Assembly: GCA_023228295.1 (NCBI GenBank)
Contig: JALOBP010000008.1
Coordinates: 1-55,109, forward strand
Reading direction: 5' to 3'
Length of the DNA stretch: 55,109 nucleotides
From: Methanoregula sp.
Lineage (GTDB): Archaea; Halobacteriota; Methanomicrobia; Methanomicrobiales; Methanospirillaceae
Made by a program: the position numbers and the translations under genes. Positions 24,101-33,373 of the stretch are shown piece by piece. The notes under the pieces are model-generated. The model saw nothing but the letters and a program-made list of their open reading frames with translations, was not told where the DNA came from and did not search any database. The number at the start of each line of letters is the position of its first letter. The stretch's first letter is position 1.

Positions 24101-27036
24101 ATCCAGTATTCCGACCCGTCCTTCCCGAAGATCCTGTACATCTGCCTGAAATCGTCGATATGGTTCTCACTGTTGGATTCGACCTCGGCAGCCACCTGCC
24201 CGAGATCGTCCGGGTGAATTATTGAACTGTATACAACACGACCCGATACGAAATCATCAACGGAATAACCGAAATAGGAGATATTGCTGCTCACCGTTTC
24301 AACCGGCCAGTTCTCCTCAGCCCGCCACAGGAAGGCAATCGCCGGGCTGGTGTTGATGATCCGCACCTGCTCCTCCTGCAGGCGGAGCAGTTTCTGAATG
24401 CGGTCCTGGATAACTTTTCGCTCGGTAATATCCCGTATGGACCCCTGGAAACCGATGATATTCCCGGCTGCGTCTTTCCGGGCAACCGTTGTAATGAGAG
24501 CGTTGATGATCGTGCCGTCTTTTTTCTTTAAATCAACCGGATATTCAAACGAGTAGCCGTTCTCACGGATATAGCGGATGTGTGCGTCCCGTTCAGCCGG
24601 ATTTGCATAGACCCCGGAGACTTTTATTTTCAGCAGGTCTTTCCTGTTTTCATACCCGAATAATTCCACGGCAGTATCGTTGAAATCCACCCAGCTGCCG
24701 TCAAGGGAAGTGATGAAAACACAGTCCCGTGACGTTGTAAAGAAAGCGCGGTACTTCTCCTCGTTCTCCCGCAATGCTATCTCTGCTTCCTTGCGTTCGG
24801 TGTCATCCCGGTTGCTGCTGCGCCGCCCGAGCAGCTTACCGTTACTATCGAACATTGGCTGGCATATATGGGAAATCCACCGTATTGCCCCGTCCTTTCG
24901 GACAATCCGGTATTCAACCGATTCGGGACCCGTTGAGACCGAACTCAGATCCATATGCTCAATATACAAGGGCATATCGTCAGGGTGGATAATATCAGAA
25001 AACAGCGAAGGTTTTTGATAAAATTCATTCGGAGAATACCCGGTTATCCGCTCGCATGACGGACTCATGTAGACATATGTCCCGTCAGGAACAATCCAGT
25101 ATTCCCAGCCAAAAGTATAGTCGGCGATAATCCGGAATTTTTCCTCGCTCTTCCGCAACTCTTCCTGTGCCTGTTTGCTGTCCGTAATATCAAGGAGGAG
25201 GAGAAGAATGGCGGGATTGTTCCGGTACTTGATTGGCGTAGCTTTGACGATCACCGACCGACGTTGCCCGGCCTTTGAGACCAGGTCAATCTCATAGGAC
25301 GAATTGTCACCGGTCTTGCGGGCGGCCATTTTCGTTTTTGCCTTTTCCCGGCATTCCTCGGCGATATAGGAAATGATATGCGTACCAACCAGTGTTTCTG
25401 CATCATACCCGAGAGCCTTTGCAGAAGCCGGGTTCACATAGAGGATCCTGCCATCCGGACCGTATACACAGAGATATTCCGGCAGGTTTTCCACGAGCCC
25501 ACGGTTGAAAATCTCGCTTTCCTGCAGGGCATCCTCCACCCGTTTGCGTTCCGTGATATCGAGGAAAGTCCCGATCAGTCCTCCGAGCGTACCGTCCTTG
25601 TTGAAGAACGGGGCTTTGAAAAAGATGACATCATGACGCGAACCATCGGCATACTGTACCTGCGTCTCGTACCGCTGGGGAACCGGGTTGTCGAAGAGCT
25701 GCCGGTCGGCAACAGCATATTTGTCGGCCAGATCTTCTGGCGAAAGATCATAGACACTCTTTCCCACGATCTGTTCGCGTTGAATACCGATATACTCCTC
25801 AAAGGGTGGATTGCAGCCGAGGTATCTCCCGCTCGTATCCTTAAAGAAGATAGGCACAGGAAGGGTATCGATCATGGCAGCAAGGAAGCGGGAACTTTCA
25901 CCGGCACGGAGCTCGGCCGCTTTCTGCGCTGACACGTCCCGCCCTATCGCGATATAACTGGTGACAATTCCCCGGTCATCCCGCTGGCCCCGGGTATTCC
26001 AGACAATCGTCTTTTTTGTCCCGTCTGCGCATCGGATCTCGGTCTCAAAATTTTCAAGAAGGGTATCCCTCCTGATAATCCGCTGGATCTCTCCGGTCAC
26101 TTTTTCCCGGTATTCGGTATCAGGGTAGAGCTGTTTCCAGACCGTGTTTTTTCCCAGCACTTCACCTTTTTTATAGCCGCTGATCGTTTCGGCGGCATTG
26201 TTCCAGACAAGGAGAGTACCATTCCGGGCAAGTACTGAGATCCAGACATTGGCATTGGCAATCACACTTTCCTGGAACTGCTGCATCTCCCGGAGGGTGT
26301 CCTGCACCTGTTTCTCGTCGGTTTCATCCTCGCCGAATGCCAGCGTACCTGTAATTGCCCCGCTCTCATCGTGGAGCACGGCATTGTACCACCGGATGAT
26401 CTTCTTTGTTCCCCCGCAGGTAAGTACCGCGTTCTCGAAAACCCGCTCCGGCTCAGCCTGCCCGGCCATCAGCTGGGTGAATACCTGGTGCACCGGTTCG
26501 CGGTCCTCTTCTGGCAGGAACTGGTCAAACCATGACTTTCCGATGACATCTTCCGGAGTGCATTCAAGGATCTCGCCACCTTTATTGTTGAGATAGGTTA
26601 TCTCACCATTCCGGTCAAGGACCAGGATGATCGCCGGTGCAAGGGAGAGATACCGCTCCCGGATCTCTGCGGATTCCTGTGCAGATCTCGTTTCAAGGGA
26701 AATTCGCCCGGATAGGTATGCAACCACAGCAGCGATACCTGCAAAGATCAGGAAGCGGTAAAACGCCCCGAGAAGGACATCGGCCTGGCCGGTATCGAAA
26801 ACAATGGAAAGAACGAGGTAGGCAAGGGAGAGGAGGAGGGCAAGGCCGAATCCTTTCCAGCGGTAACGGTACGCAAGGAGGACAATCGGGAAATAATAGA
26901 GGTGCATGAAGATGGTGGTGATCCCGTGCGTCAGGCACCAGAGGGTGATGAGAATCACTGCACCGGAAAGGGCAATGATAATTCCCCGCCACAGGGTCTC
27001 GCTCATCTGAAAGGATTGGGAATCAGGAAGATCCAT
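21196..27036 (-). CDS. Giant membrane histidine kinase with 11 PAS and 1 GAF domain
   Basis: 1946 residues. Four or so N-terminal membrane helices (about 12-115) are followed by seven PAS domains, one GAF domain (starting near LRMESLLSLSLMGQEADPEI), four more PAS domains, and a kinase core of the HisKA_2 type. The phospho-acceptor is in LLREIHHRVKNNLQII. The ATPase domain shows the N box VNELISNALKHAFP and the G1 box IRDNGVGMP. It is a cytoplasmically sensing hub for several signals. ATG 27036 is chosen for its AGGGTGA site and overlaps the upstream kinase gene by 14 bp. No receiver is attached; the nearby receiver proteins are likely partners. Confidence 0.9.
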   Translation of the reverse strand: MDLPDSQSFQMSETLWRGIIIALSGAVILITLWCLTHGITTIFMHLYYFPIVLLAYRYRWKGFGLALLLSLAYLVLSIVFDTGQADVLLGAFYRFLIFAGIAAVVAYLSGRISLETRSAQESAEIRERYLSLAPAIILVLDRNGEITYLNNKGGEILECTPEDVIGKSWFDQFLPEEDREPVHQVFTQLMAGQAEPERVFENAVLTCGGTKKIIRWYNAVLHDESGAITGTLAFGEDETDEKQVQDTLREMQQFQESVIANANVWISVLARNGTLLVWNNAAETISGYKKGEVLGKNTVWKQLYPDTEYREKVTGEIQRIIRRDTLLENFETEIRCADGTKKTIVWNTRGQRDDRGIVTSYIAIGRDVSAQKAAELRAGESSRFLAAMIDTLPVPIFFKDTSGRYLGCNPPFEEYIGIQREQIVGKSVYDLSPEDLADKYAVADRQLFDNPVPQRYETQVQYADGSRHDVIFFKAPFFNKDGTLGGLIGTFLDITERKRVEDALQESEIFNRGLVENLPEYLCVYGPDGRILYVNPASAKALGYDAETLVGTHIISYIAEECREKAKTKMAARKTGDNSSYEIDLVSKAGQRRSVIVKATPIKYRNNPAILLLLLDITDSKQAQEELRKSEEKFRIIADYTFGWEYWIVPDGTYVYMSPSCERITGYSPNEFYQKPSLFSDIIHPDDMPLYIEHMDLSSVSTGPESVEYRIVRKDGAIRWISHICQPMFDSNGKLLGRRSSNRDDTERKEAEIALRENEEKYRAFFTTSRDCVFITSLDGSWVDFNDTAVELFGYENRKDLLKIKVSGVYANPAERDAHIRYIRENGYSFEYPVDLKKKDGTIINALITTVARKDAAGNIIGFQGSIRDITERKVIQDRIQKLLRLQEEQVRIINTSPAIAFLWRAEENWPVETVSSNISYFGYSVDDFVSGRVVYSSIIHPDDLGQVAAEVESNSENHIDDFRQMYRIFGKDGSEYWIDDFTHIRRDNEGTITHYEGLILDITGRRQAEDALALEKLRMESLLSLSLMGQEADPEIIAEVVEDAIRLTGSTIGYLATLNEDESVMTMQYWSKSAHESCNIIDKPLVYPVEKTGLWGEAVRQRKPTVTNDYAADSPFKHGTPDGHVPLVRHMNIPVFDGDHIVAIAGVGNKNVDYDEGDIRQLQLLMQGWWQVTIRKRAEEAIVRSEERYRTLAEASPDQIFINDRIGTILYANTTALKLFGLSYDQIVGKQRKDLFPPELVREQDATYEKVFVSGEPVRKEARIRFGEQEQWIDTNLVPLKDAAGQVTAVLGVARDITGRKQMEAALRESRQLFSDIISFLPDPTFVIDKNGNVLAWNRALEQFSGVPAGAVIGKGDYEYSLWTYGKRRPILIDLVLHPDQDLGRQNFTDIRWEGRSVTAQTTITLPGSDHETPVSLVASPLLDLQGTVTGAIESMRDISGIKEAEAALARLNANLEKIVRERTRKLEEEVVQRMQAEKDVQAALDYTRSVIEANPDLVVVLDEAGIILDVNGAGETLTGFSKEQLVGTPYFGYLVEDGTVQSAFAGLLHEGKIENFVRIRRADGHATPLSVHATVVRGWEGDKVRIIVSAHDITRQKQDEEAIRSSRQMLSNVVENFPGVIFWKDRNSMYLGCNKNFSDGAGLNGPEEIIGKTDFDLPWAKTDAESYRSFDREVMDEGKPRLNIIETQLQNDGRIVWFDTSKIPLFGPDGMVIGILGASHDITRQKHDEEAIRASLDEKVILLREIHHRVKNNLQIIISLVNLQMRQTDDPGVKQIMAETQNRVRAMSLVHEKLYRSVSLSRIDFADYIRFLATQLFSFYGTDTRRVRLDLVMGKIMVDINTAVPLGLLVNELISNALKHAFPNSREGIISISGSEENNLISLVIRDNGVGMPKDLDWKNTSSLGMRLVTSLVDQVDGTITLDRENGTAYTITLRLNPASGGTG

Positions 27037-30000
27037 GTACGTCACCCTGCTGTTCCTTCTCATGCATGATCATGGTAAACAGTGTACCGGCACTCCGGTC
27101 GAGTTCGATGGTCCCGTTCATCTGGTCGACAAGGGTGTTGACCAGCCGGAGCCCGAGCGACTGGGTGTTCTGCCAGTCAAGGTCAGCCGGTATCCCGACA
27201 CCGGTGTCCCGGAAGACGACGGTCAGGGTATGGCCATCCTTCTTCACGCTGACAGTTATCTCGCCTTGCCGGTTTTCAGGGAAGGCATACTTGAGGGAGT
27301 TCGAGATCAGCTCGTTGAGGATCAGGCCCAGCGGGATGGCAACATCTATGTCTGCATCAACATCGTGAATATCCAGCGTGAACTGGATCCCCCGGGCCTT
27401 GGCATCGTAGAACTGGAAGAGGCCGGCACCGAGGAACCGGATGTACTCTTGGAGGCTGATGTGGGCGATGTCTTCTGACCGGTAGAGCTTTTCATGGACC
27501 AGGGCCATGGCTTTCACCCGGTTCTGGCTCTCCCGAATAGCAGCAAGTGTCGGTTCATCCTTAATATAACGGGACTGAAGATTGAGGAGACTGGCGATGA
27601 TCTGGAGGTTGTTCTTGACCCGGTGGTGGATCTCTTTTAAGAGCATCACCTTCTCATCATAGGATCCCTGAAGTTTCTTTTCAGCCGTGACGCGCTGGGC
27701 ATTCTCCTTTTCAAGCGCGTCGTTTGCTTTCTGCAGGGCTTCGGTCCGCTCCTTCACCCGCTGTTCAAGGGATGTGTTGAGGGAACGGATCTCTGACTCC
27801 ATCATCCGGCGATTGGTAATGTCGATATTGACACCAGTCATGCGGACGGGTTTTCCCTGTTCATCGGTTTCAGTAATTTTTCCCCGCCCGAGAAGCCATA
27901 ACCAGTTGCCCCCCTTGCTCATGAGCCGGTACTCGATCTCGCACAGCGGGCGTTTGTCGGAGATCTGCTGCATGAGATCCGGCAGGACACGTTCCCGGTC
28001 TTCAGGATGCATGAGCGCTGACCATGCCTCATATGTGGCAGGGAATCCCCCGGGTTCGTAATCGAGCATGGTGTAGAACCGGTCGCTGAAAACTGCGTTT
28101 CCGTTGGATAAATTCCAGTCCCAGGATCCTGCATCCGCACCCTCAAGTGCCAGCCGGAGACGGTCTTCACTCTCCTTAAGTGCCTGTTCTGCCTCTTTGC
28201 GCTGCTGGATGGGACGCGTTGTAATAACATTCCCGTTTACCCCGGGAATATCCAATAAATTTGTACCGATAGCATCCACCCAGATAAATATCCCGTCAGC
28301 TTTGCGGACCCGGAATTCTGTCGGAGTACCGGAATTGGACCTGTCTGCTATTTTCTGGAAATCGGTTTTCACCGATTCACGGTCGTCCGGGTGAATGAAT
28401 TCAAGGAATTGTTTACCGATCATGGAGCCGGGCGGATACCCCAGGATCCGTTCGGCAGAATCTGACTCGTAGAGGATCAGCCCGTTTTTATCGAGGATAT
28501 GGATGATATCCGACGAGTTCTGGATAAGGGCCCGAAACCGGGCCTCCGTTGCACGAAGAGCCACTTCCGAGAGCATCCGGGCAGTGATATCAATGACAAT
28601 CCCGGTTACTGTTGCCGGTGTCCCGTCCCCATTGTATTTCGTTATCCCCCCGATATCCCGGAACCACCGGTAATTCCCGTCTGATGCCCGGATGCGGTAA
28701 TCGGCATGATACTTTGCCTCTCTGCCCTCAAGATGGTCTTTCATCACCTTCATGACCGGTTCATAATCTTCCGGGTTCAGGAGTGCGGTAAAATCAGTAT
28801 AGTGCCGGAACTTTTTTGGGGAATACCCAAGCATGGTCGCCTTGCGGTCATCGAAACGGATCGCACCATCCGGCAGGTCCATCTCCCACCACGCAAGGCT
28901 GCCGATCTCCATGGCGGAGTTGAGGCGGGCTTCGTACGCTTCCCGGATCTCTTCGGACTGTTTGCGATCGGTGATATCCGTGAGAAAGTTCAGGGTAGCC
29001 GGCTTGTCGTTCCACAAAATCCGGACCGCGGAGAGCTGGATCCAGAATACAGTCCCGTTTTTCCCGACGATACGGAAATCATAATACCGGGGGACGTCCT
29101 CTCCCGATAATCGGCGCTTGTACCGTTCAAAGACGAACGCGCGATCATCAGGGTGAATAAAATCGGTAAATGGGTGGTTGGCAAACTCTTCGGGACGTAC
29201 CTGAATCATTTCCTGCAGCCGGGCATTAGCATACTGCAGCTTCCCATCCTGCACAACGGTGATACCCTCAGCGGCATTCTCTACTACAGAGCGGTAACGC
29301 AGTTCGCTTTCACGCAGCGCCTCTTCTGCCCGTTTCTTTTCGGTCACATCCTCATAGAGCGCGACAACCTCACCGGATGGGAGTCTATAGACATAGTTCT
29401 CACGCCAGCCGGATATGCGATCGTCTTTGTATATCGAAACGGGATGAGATTCCGCGATCCCGGTCCGTGCCACCCGCTGGAATACACCAAAGAGCCCGAA
29501 CTCCTTAACGCCCGGGAAGATTTCAAGAACACTCCGTCCAATAATCTCGTCTTTTTTCACATGTTCAATCGTTTCTACGGCATGGTTGACATCGCGAATG
29601 ATGAAATCCTCTGCATTCGGGGTTGGCTCGTAGATCGCAACGCCGGAACTCATGTTGTTTAAAAGGTCCTTAAACCGGGTCTCGCTCTCATGCAGGTTCT
29701 CTTCTGCCCGTTTGCGTTCCGTAATGTCCCGGATCACCTCAATAGTGCCGACACGGTTGCCTGCGGGATCATACAGCGGAGAGGCCACGCCCCAGAGATA
29801 TGCACCCCTGCCACGATCCAGGGCCGGTATAAATGTTTCCGCAGTTATCCCACTTTGCCCATTATTCTGGATGTACAGGTATTTCTTCTCGATTTCTCCA
29901 TCAGGGTTATTGAGGAGGTCGATCAGGATTGGCCGCCGTATACCGTAAAAAGGGAGACTGTATTCATAATTGCCTTTCCCGAGCATCGAACCGGAAGGAA

Positions 30001-30547
30001 CACCGGTCATCGTTTCCATAGCAGTGTTCCATGCGATCACAATCCCGTTATTGTCAATCGCAAACACGGCATCGGGCAGGAAACTGAGGATATCCGCAAG
30101 GCGTTTCTGGGTTTCCTGTGCTGCGGTTTCCGCAAGTTTCCGTGTCCGTATATTCTCCCAGTCACTGAGCGCACGCCGGGCAATATGGGGCAGTTCGCGG
30201 AACATCGTTGCCGATTTGACCATGTAATCGATCGCCCCTGACTTCATGATCTCGACAGCAATTTGTTCATCGCTATGACTCGCCATGATGATAAGCGGGG
30301 TTGTCACTTTCCCATCAATCCGTGGCAGGATCTCAAGGCCGTTCCCATCGGGAAGAATCCTGTCGGCAATGATCAGATCCGGGGGATCGCGCTTGAGGAT
30401 CTCCCGGGCCTTGCGGAGATTTGCGGCAATTGAAATGCGAAATTGTCCAGGATCGTCCCGAAACGCCCGCTGGCAGAGATCCTGGTGGGCAGTATTGTTA
30501 TCCAGAATGAGGATGTGGAGTGATTTTGGTCCTGGCGAAGAGTCCAT
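27023..30547 (-). CDS. Hybrid histidine kinase: receiver-6 PAS-HisKA_2-ATPase
   Basis: 1174 residues, soluble. An N-terminal receiver (LHILILDNNTAHQDLC, LIIADRILPDGNGLEIL) is followed by six PAS domains and a kinase core with the phospho-acceptor in LLKEIHHRVKNNLQII, the N box LNELISNSLKYAFP and the G1 box FRDTGVGIP. The receiver at the front suggests that it is itself controlled by phosphorylation. PAS 1 is of the unusual type with GKGNYEYSLPFYGIRRPILI, also found in the giant kinase next door. The start has CAGGGATAACC upstream. The stop overlaps the next kinase gene. Confidence 0.9.
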   Translation of the reverse strand: MDSSPGPKSLHILILDNNTAHQDLCQRAFRDDPGQFRISIAANLRKAREILKRDPPDLIIADRILPDGNGLEILPRIDGKVTTPLIIMASHSDEQIAVEIMKSGAIDYMVKSATMFRELPHIARRALSDWENIRTRKLAETAAQETQKRLADILSFLPDAVFAIDNNGIVIAWNTAMETMTGVPSGSMLGKGNYEYSLPFYGIRRPILIDLLNNPDGEIEKKYLYIQNNGQSGITAETFIPALDRGRGAYLWGVASPLYDPAGNRVGTIEVIRDITERKRAEENLHESETRFKDLLNNMSSGVAIYEPTPNAEDFIIRDVNHAVETIEHVKKDEIIGRSVLEIFPGVKEFGLFGVFQRVARTGIAESHPVSIYKDDRISGWRENYVYRLPSGEVVALYEDVTEKKRAEEALRESELRYRSVVENAAEGITVVQDGKLQYANARLQEMIQVRPEEFANHPFTDFIHPDDRAFVFERYKRRLSGEDVPRYYDFRIVGKNGTVFWIQLSAVRILWNDKPATLNFLTDITDRKQSEEIREAYEARLNSAMEIGSLAWWEMDLPDGAIRFDDRKATMLGYSPKKFRHYTDFTALLNPEDYEPVMKVMKDHLEGREAKYHADYRIRASDGNYRWFRDIGGITKYNGDGTPATVTGIVIDITARMLSEVALRATEARFRALIQNSSDIIHILDKNGLILYESDSAERILGYPPGSMIGKQFLEFIHPDDRESVKTDFQKIADRSNSGTPTEFRVRKADGIFIWVDAIGTNLLDIPGVNGNVITTRPIQQRKEAEQALKESEDRLRLALEGADAGSWDWNLSNGNAVFSDRFYTMLDYEPGGFPATYEAWSALMHPEDRERVLPDLMQQISDKRPLCEIEYRLMSKGGNWLWLLGRGKITETDEQGKPVRMTGVNIDITNRRMMESEIRSLNTSLEQRVKERTEALQKANDALEKENAQRVTAEKKLQGSYDEKVMLLKEIHHRVKNNLQIIASLLNLQSRYIKDEPTLAAIRESQNRVKAMALVHEKLYRSEDIAHISLQEYIRFLGAGLFQFYDAKARGIQFTLDIHDVDADIDVAIPLGLILNELISNSLKYAFPENRQGEITVSVKKDGHTLTVVFRDTGVGIPADLDWQNTQSLGLRLVNTLVDQMNGTIELDRSAGTLFTMIMHEKEQQGDVHGSS

Positions 30548-30579
30548 CGGTTATCCCTGTCCCATGAAAGGCCGCGGGC

Positions 30580-31035
30580 TCACCCCGACAGCGATTTTAC
30601 GTTCCAGCCCAGCCAGGAGAATCCGAGATCCTTTACCAGTTTAGTGAAAGTCTTGAAGTCAGGGGGTTTTACCACATAGCTGTTGGCATGGTAATCACAG
30701 AATTTGGCACTATCGTTCTCGGCATCAGAGCTCGTAAGGATGACCCCCGGGATACGGAGGATCTCATGAGTGGTTTTGACTATCCTGAGCACCTCAAGCC
30801 CGTCAACCCGGGGGAGCCGCAGGTCAGGGAGAACGGAATTTGGCCGGGGTTTTTGAACCGGATTCGTATATGCCCCCCGCTGGATAAAATAATCAAGGAC
30901 CTGCCCGCTTTCCGGCACAGGGGGGATCTTGTTTGCCACCAGTGAATCCCCCATACCCCGGATTACCAGCTCGGCATGGATATCGTTGTCCTCAACCAGC
31001 AGGATGTGCAAAGATCCACCGGCATCTGCGGCCAT
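30580..31035 (-). CDS. Rcp1-like single-domain response regulator
   Basis: 151 residues, one receiver domain of the type that partners phytochrome- or PAS-kinases. It has LHILLVEDNDIHAELVIRG, the phospho-acceptor in VLPDLRLPRVDGLEVLR, LTSSDAEND and NSYVVKPPDF. It contains the usual long beta-alpha insert of Rcp1 proteins (DYFIQRGAYTNPVQKPRPN). The C-terminus adds LGFSWLGWN. It lies 32 nt before the hybrid kinase gene, its likely partner, and 17 nt after a decayed kinase. Confidence 0.87.
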   Translation of the reverse strand: MAADAGGSLHILLVEDNDIHAELVIRGMGDSLVANKIPPVPESGQVLDYFIQRGAYTNPVQKPRPNSVLPDLRLPRVDGLEVLRIVKTTHEILRIPGVILTSSDAENDSAKFCDYHANSYVVKPPDFKTFTKLVKDLGFSWLGWNVKSLSG

Positions 31036-31052
31036 AGATGTCTCTCTTTTAT

Positions 31053-31393
31053 CTACCCGTTATTATTGGTATCGATGGGCCGGACATCCACACCAGGAAG
31101 AGTAAACCGGAACGTGGCACTTTTGCCGGGCCCGTCCGACTCGGTCCATATCCTGCCACCGTGTGTCCCGATGATGCGTTTTACGATTGCAAGGCCGACG
31201 ACGGTGACCTCTGTTCTCCCGCCCGGTTTCTCGAAGAGGTTGAAGATGCGATTGAGATACCGGGGTTCGATGCATATACTGTTTTCCAGCACAAAGTAGA
31301 CCGGTGTTCCGGCAGGTACAGGTTCTGCGGGTTATCGAAGGCAATAAGGATACGTATCTGGGGGAATAAATCCAGAGGCTCGCGGGCAATCAT
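31053..31393 (-). pseudogene. Decayed histidine kinase ATPase domain (frameshifted)
   Basis: The last 79 codons before the stop at 31053 read as a kinase ATPase end: IEPRYLNRIFNLFEK, VGLAIVKRIIGTHGGRIW and ATFRFTLPG. The frame must shift near 31305: one frame gives RILIAFDNPQNLYLPE, the next continues TPVYFVLENSICIEPRY. The G1 box, normally DNGIGI, is ENSICI, and the GTGVGL box is VTVVGL. No kinase start, HisKA or N box precedes it. It is a remnant, not a working kinase. Confidence 0.7.
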
Positions 31394-31599
31394 TAATTAT
31401 TCCATTGACTTGGCAACCATTTCGGGTTATACAGCGATTCCCACCATATACCATCAGGATCACGTGCCCGGGTTCATACTCCGTGGGGTCGGTGGGATCC
31501 CCGGGGAATCAATCGTTCCAGGATTCATCAATGCACCCGGCTCGGCGGCAGGGTGTCTCGCAGCAGCCACCCGTTCCCCGGATGGACCATGCGGTTCGC

Positions 31600-32148
31600 T
31601 CAGGTGTCAATAACCGTATCCACAAACGTGGTGAGCTGGGTCATCAGCATCGGGTCAAGCCCCTTCTCCACAGCAAGAAAGATTCCTGATATGTCCATGA
31701 GCCGGAGCTTGTTGGTCACAAAATGGATGAACTTGCTGATATTGGGAGACGAGAGGTAGATGAGCATAGTGCTGACGGAATCATACAGGATGCAGACCTT
31801 CTTGCCGGAATGTTCTTTCAGAACGTCCGTCACGGCAATCCCGAGATCTGTCAGGTTTGCCGGGTTGTTCACGTACCGGACCACTCCGGGGACATTCTCC
31901 ACGCTGCCAATGGAGTTCCGGGTCACCGCATCGATGAACGAAACCGTTGTTAAGTCTACCCCGTTCTCCGCATAGAGTTTCGAGAGGATGCCATAGGGGA
32001 AATTGATCGTCACAAGGATTGTATGATACCCGTTTGCCGAGATCTCCTTGATCAGGTCAATGTTGCGCTGACGGATGTCCCCGGGATTTGCAAGGACTAA
32101 GAAAATCTGTTTCTTTTCAAGGTCCTCACTGCTGACCATGGCCGGCAC
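31600..32148 (-). CDS. RecA-like signalling-associated protein
   Basis: 182 residues with alternating strands and helices: KQIFLVLANPGDIRQRNIDL, GYHTILVTINFPYGILSKLY, KKVCILYDSVSTMLIYL and ISGIFLAVEKGLDPMLMTQL. This pattern resembles the archaeal RecA/KaiC-superfamily proteins often found beside sensor genes (DUF835/DUF7504 style), but a Walker A loop is missing, so ATP binding is doubtful. The family assignment is tentative. GTG 32148 directly follows the stop of the PAS-PAS gene, with AAGGTGA just before; ATG 32139 is an alternative. Confidence 0.65.
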   Translation of the reverse strand: MPAMVSSEDLEKKQIFLVLANPGDIRQRNIDLIKEISANGYHTILVTINFPYGILSKLYAENGVDLTTVSFIDAVTRNSIGSVENVPGVVRYVNNPANLTDLGIAVTDVLKEHSGKKVCILYDSVSTMLIYLSSPNISKFIHFVTNKLRLMDISGIFLAVEKGLDPMLMTQLTTFVDTVIDT

Positions 32149-33156
32149 TCAATCACCTTCAAGAAATTTCCGGTAAGCCTCGGGAATAGCCCGGTTCTTC
32201 TCCAAAATCGCTTTCTGGAACTCCTGCACGTTTGCCATAACCTGCGATGCATTGCGTACCTGCCCATCAAGCAGCAAGGCGGTCTCTTCGGGCGAGATCT
32301 TTTTTGCCCGGATGAGTTCAGTTACGTCCCGGAGATTGTCGCGAATAATCCCAATCGGCTGCCGGATCCGCATCGCCATCTCGGTCATGTAAGCAACAAG
32401 CGCCATTTCCGCCTTGCGCTGCTCGGTGATGTCCCGTCCAATCGCAATGGCAAGGCGGTCTGTACCGGCACCGATCTCACGGGTATTCCACGATATGACC
32501 CGGGTCTCTCCGGATTTGTCCATAATGGTGGTATCCAGGTTCTCGAAATACCGTTGGGAGGCGATGATATCTGTGATCTTCCGGGTCACGGTCTTCCGGT
32601 AGGCAGGATCAGGATACAGTTGTTTCCAGATCTCCCGGCTGCCCACCACTTCAGCACGGGGATACCCGGTGATCTCTTCTGCTGCCGTGTTCCAGAGGAT
32701 AACTTCTCCTTTCCGGCCAAGGACCATGATCAGGACATTGGCATTCTCGACAACACTCTCCCGGAAGGCGTCCAGTTCCTTCTGCCGGGTGATGTCGAGG
32801 CCGGCGGTGATCACCCGTACCTTCCCCCCGCTGCTGATCTCCTTGGTATTCCACAGGATGATCCGGGATACACCGGTCTTTGTCCGGATCGTGGTCTCGA
32901 AATTCTCAAAATAATTTTTCTCTTTCAGGATAACTGCTATCCGGGTAGTGACACTGTCCCGGTATTTCTCTTCGGGATACAGTTTTTTCCAGACCGTTGT
33001 GTCCCCGATTACCTCTTCACTTGAATAGCCCGTGATGGTCTCGGCGGCATGGTTCCATGCAATGATTTTACCGGATTTTTCCAAAACCGCGATCATGACA
33101 AGAGCGTTTTCCAAAATCCCGGCTTCGATGCAGCCGGACCCGTCATCAACGGTCAT
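32149..33156 (-). CDS. PAS-PAS sensor without a kinase catalytic domain
   Basis: 335 residues. Two PAS domains (about 15-130 and 135-250) are both of the subtype with WKxLYPDxxYR and FENxxTTI. They are followed by helices 255-335 resembling a kinase dimerisation segment (YMTEMAMRIRQPIGIIRDNL). The histidine that normally starts this motif is absent (HEIRNPL-type becomes MRIRQPI), and no ATPase domain follows. It is probably a dimeric sensor acting through the RecA-like protein encoded immediately after it. The start is preceded by GGTGATCTCA. Confidence 0.82.
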   Translation of the reverse strand: MTVDDGSGCIEAGILENALVMIAVLEKSGKIIAWNHAAETITGYSSEEVIGDTTVWKKLYPEEKYRDSVTTRIAVILKEKNYFENFETTIRTKTGVSRIILWNTKEISSGGKVRVITAGLDITRQKELDAFRESVVENANVLIMVLGRKGEVILWNTAAEEITGYPRAEVVGSREIWKQLYPDPAYRKTVTRKITDIIASQRYFENLDTTIMDKSGETRVISWNTREIGAGTDRLAIAIGRDITEQRKAEMALVAYMTEMAMRIRQPIGIIRDNLRDVTELIRAKKISPEETALLLDGQVRNASQVMANVQEFQKAILEKNRAIPEAYRKFLEGD

Positions 33157-33229
33157 TGAGATCACCGTCTGTAATCCCCTGCATTATAATAGCGCTCATA
33201 ATGGTGAATATGATACGGGGATGATATAA

Positions 33230-33373
33230 CTATGGTCTCTTTGCAGGGAATCGGGAGAGAGAAGGTAAGGGGAGCGATGAGAACCGGTACGCCTCTTTCG
33301 GTACAAGGATTTCAAACCGGGCTCCCATTCCCGGCTCACTGGTCTCGATAATCGTGATGAATGACGGGGTTTC
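33230..33373 (-). pseudogene. Histidine kinase C-terminal remnant
   Basis: In one minus-strand frame, 33373 to the TAG at 33230 encodes FITIIETSEPGMGARFEILV followed by PKEAYRF. This matches the terminal strand of methanomicrobial kinase ATPase domains (ETGEPGxGARFEIxVPKGAYR). A stop codon precedes it and no other kinase sequence is visible upstream. It is a second decayed kinase near the PAS-PAS gene. Confidence 0.5.
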
